The notes under the pieces are model-generated. The model saw nothing but the letters and a program-made list of their open reading frames with translations, was not told the origin of the DNA and made no database searches. From Variovorax sp. WS11 (lineage in GTDB: Bacteria > Pseudomonadota > Gammaproteobacteria > Burkholderiales > Burkholderiaceae_C): DNA of 64,000 nucleotides. The DNA is taken from the NCBI RefSeq assembly GCF_010499245.1, contig NZ_JAAGOW010000001.1:1364001-1428000 (forward strand). Direction: 5' to 3'. Positions 63,530-64,000 of the stretch are shown in pieces (the stretch's first letter is position 1; each line of letters opens with the position of its first letter). Both the position numbers and the translations under genes were made by a program.

Positions 63530-64000
63530 GAGGCGGGCAGCAGCAGGGTGTTGCGCAGCGGGATGGTGCTTTCCACCGTCCGATAGCGATGGTGGCGGTC
63601 CTCCTCGCCGAGCGTGACCGTCTGCGCGAGCGTGGTGCCCGCGGCATTGCTGAGGTCGGCGAAGAGGGTCAGCGTGGCCGCCGTGACCTGCGCCTTCTCG
63701 TAGGTGGGATCGCGCAGCACCAGGGCCACGCGAACGGCCACCACCTGGCGCAGCGTGGCCGGCGTGGTCATCAGGGTCGCGATGTCGTAGCCGGTCGCGC
63801 CCGGGTCGGCCCAGGCATCTGCGATGCCGTCCATGTTGGTGTCCAGGCCGTAGAGCGCATGGAGCGCGACCACGCCGTCCGCCAGGGCCTGCGACACGGC
63901 CGAACTGTCCTGGAGCAGGTCGTAGCCGTAGAGCGTGCGGTTGTCCCCGACGCCCAGCAGCTGCAGGCGCACGTTGCTGTTGTCGACATGGCCCAGCGGC
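63526..64000 (-). CDS. pilW: Minor pilin PilW, C-terminal part only
   Basis: The reading frame is open to the window edge, so about 157 C-terminal residues are seen. Features such as VRLQLLGVGDNRTLYGYDLL, ALYGLDTNMDGIADAWADPG with a calcium-loop look, and the end NTLLLPAS fit PilW-family minor pilins, which normally precede pilX and pilY1. The N-terminal leader lies outside the window. Part of the pilW-pilX-pilY1 operon. Confidence 0.8.
   Translation of the reverse strand, partial: PLGHVDNSNVRLQLLGVGDNRTLYGYDLLQDSSAVSQALADGVVALHALYGLDTNMDGIADAWADPGATGYDIATLMTTPATLRQVVAVRVALVLRDPTYEKAQVTAATLTLFADLSNAAGTTLAQTVTLGEEDRHHRYRTVESTIPLRNTLLLPAS

Overview
The window looks like about 64 kb of chromosome from a high-GC betaproteobacterium of the Comamonadaceae, most like Variovorax. 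This is inferred from the very high G+C third positions, a Bug-type tripartite transporter, the RibF variant and the general gene content; no database search was possible. I see no rRNA, tRNA, CRISPR array, insertion sequence or prophage. No gene-free stretch exceeds 300 bases; the longest are 937-1168, 50269-50498 and 56894-57104, and each is described in the entries.

Layout. 1-8.2 kb is core cell machinery: a livH permease gene cut off from its downstream partners, rarA, lolA, ftsK, a Crp-type regulator, divergent trxB, and rpmB-rpmG. 8.2-25 kb is mostly housekeeping: a membrane desaturase with an unusual C-terminus, rsmB with an M48 peptidase, a DUF1653 gene, a frameshifted I78-inhibitor lipoprotein, purN, two paired acyl-CoA dehydrogenases, a secreted hydrolase, an HNH nuclease, ribF, ileS-lspA and a Na/phosphate transporter. 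25-32.6 kb is a minus-strand transport and metabolism block: tctB-tctA, then tctC, a gamma-glutamyltransferase, an EamA exporter, an atypical SDR and a quinone oxidoreductase. 32.7-43.3 kb holds a tightly coupled glycosylase / spermidine-synthase-like / GspE-like ATPase operon, mscS, an 11-mer repeat protein, tatD, a trypsin-like protease, moxR-DUF58-VWA, and a LysR gene.

43.4-55.3 kb is the most system-like region. On the minus strand run a peptide ABC transporter (dppABCDF-like), a PLP-dependent D-amino-acid deaminase, an RpiR regulator, a D-aminoacylase and a DUF2272 exported protein. Divergently transcribed are ridA and an M23 peptidase. The parts fit a pathway that imports peptides or N-acyl amino acids, releases D-amino acids, deaminates them and removes the reactive enamine with RidA. 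A perfect palindrome over the -10 of ridA is a good candidate for the RpiR operator.

55.3-57 kb is a hipBA toxin-antitoxin module preceded by four operator-like sites spaced every 26-27 bp. 57.1-64 kb carries lolD-lolC and the minor-pilin cluster pilW(partial)-pilX-pilY1.
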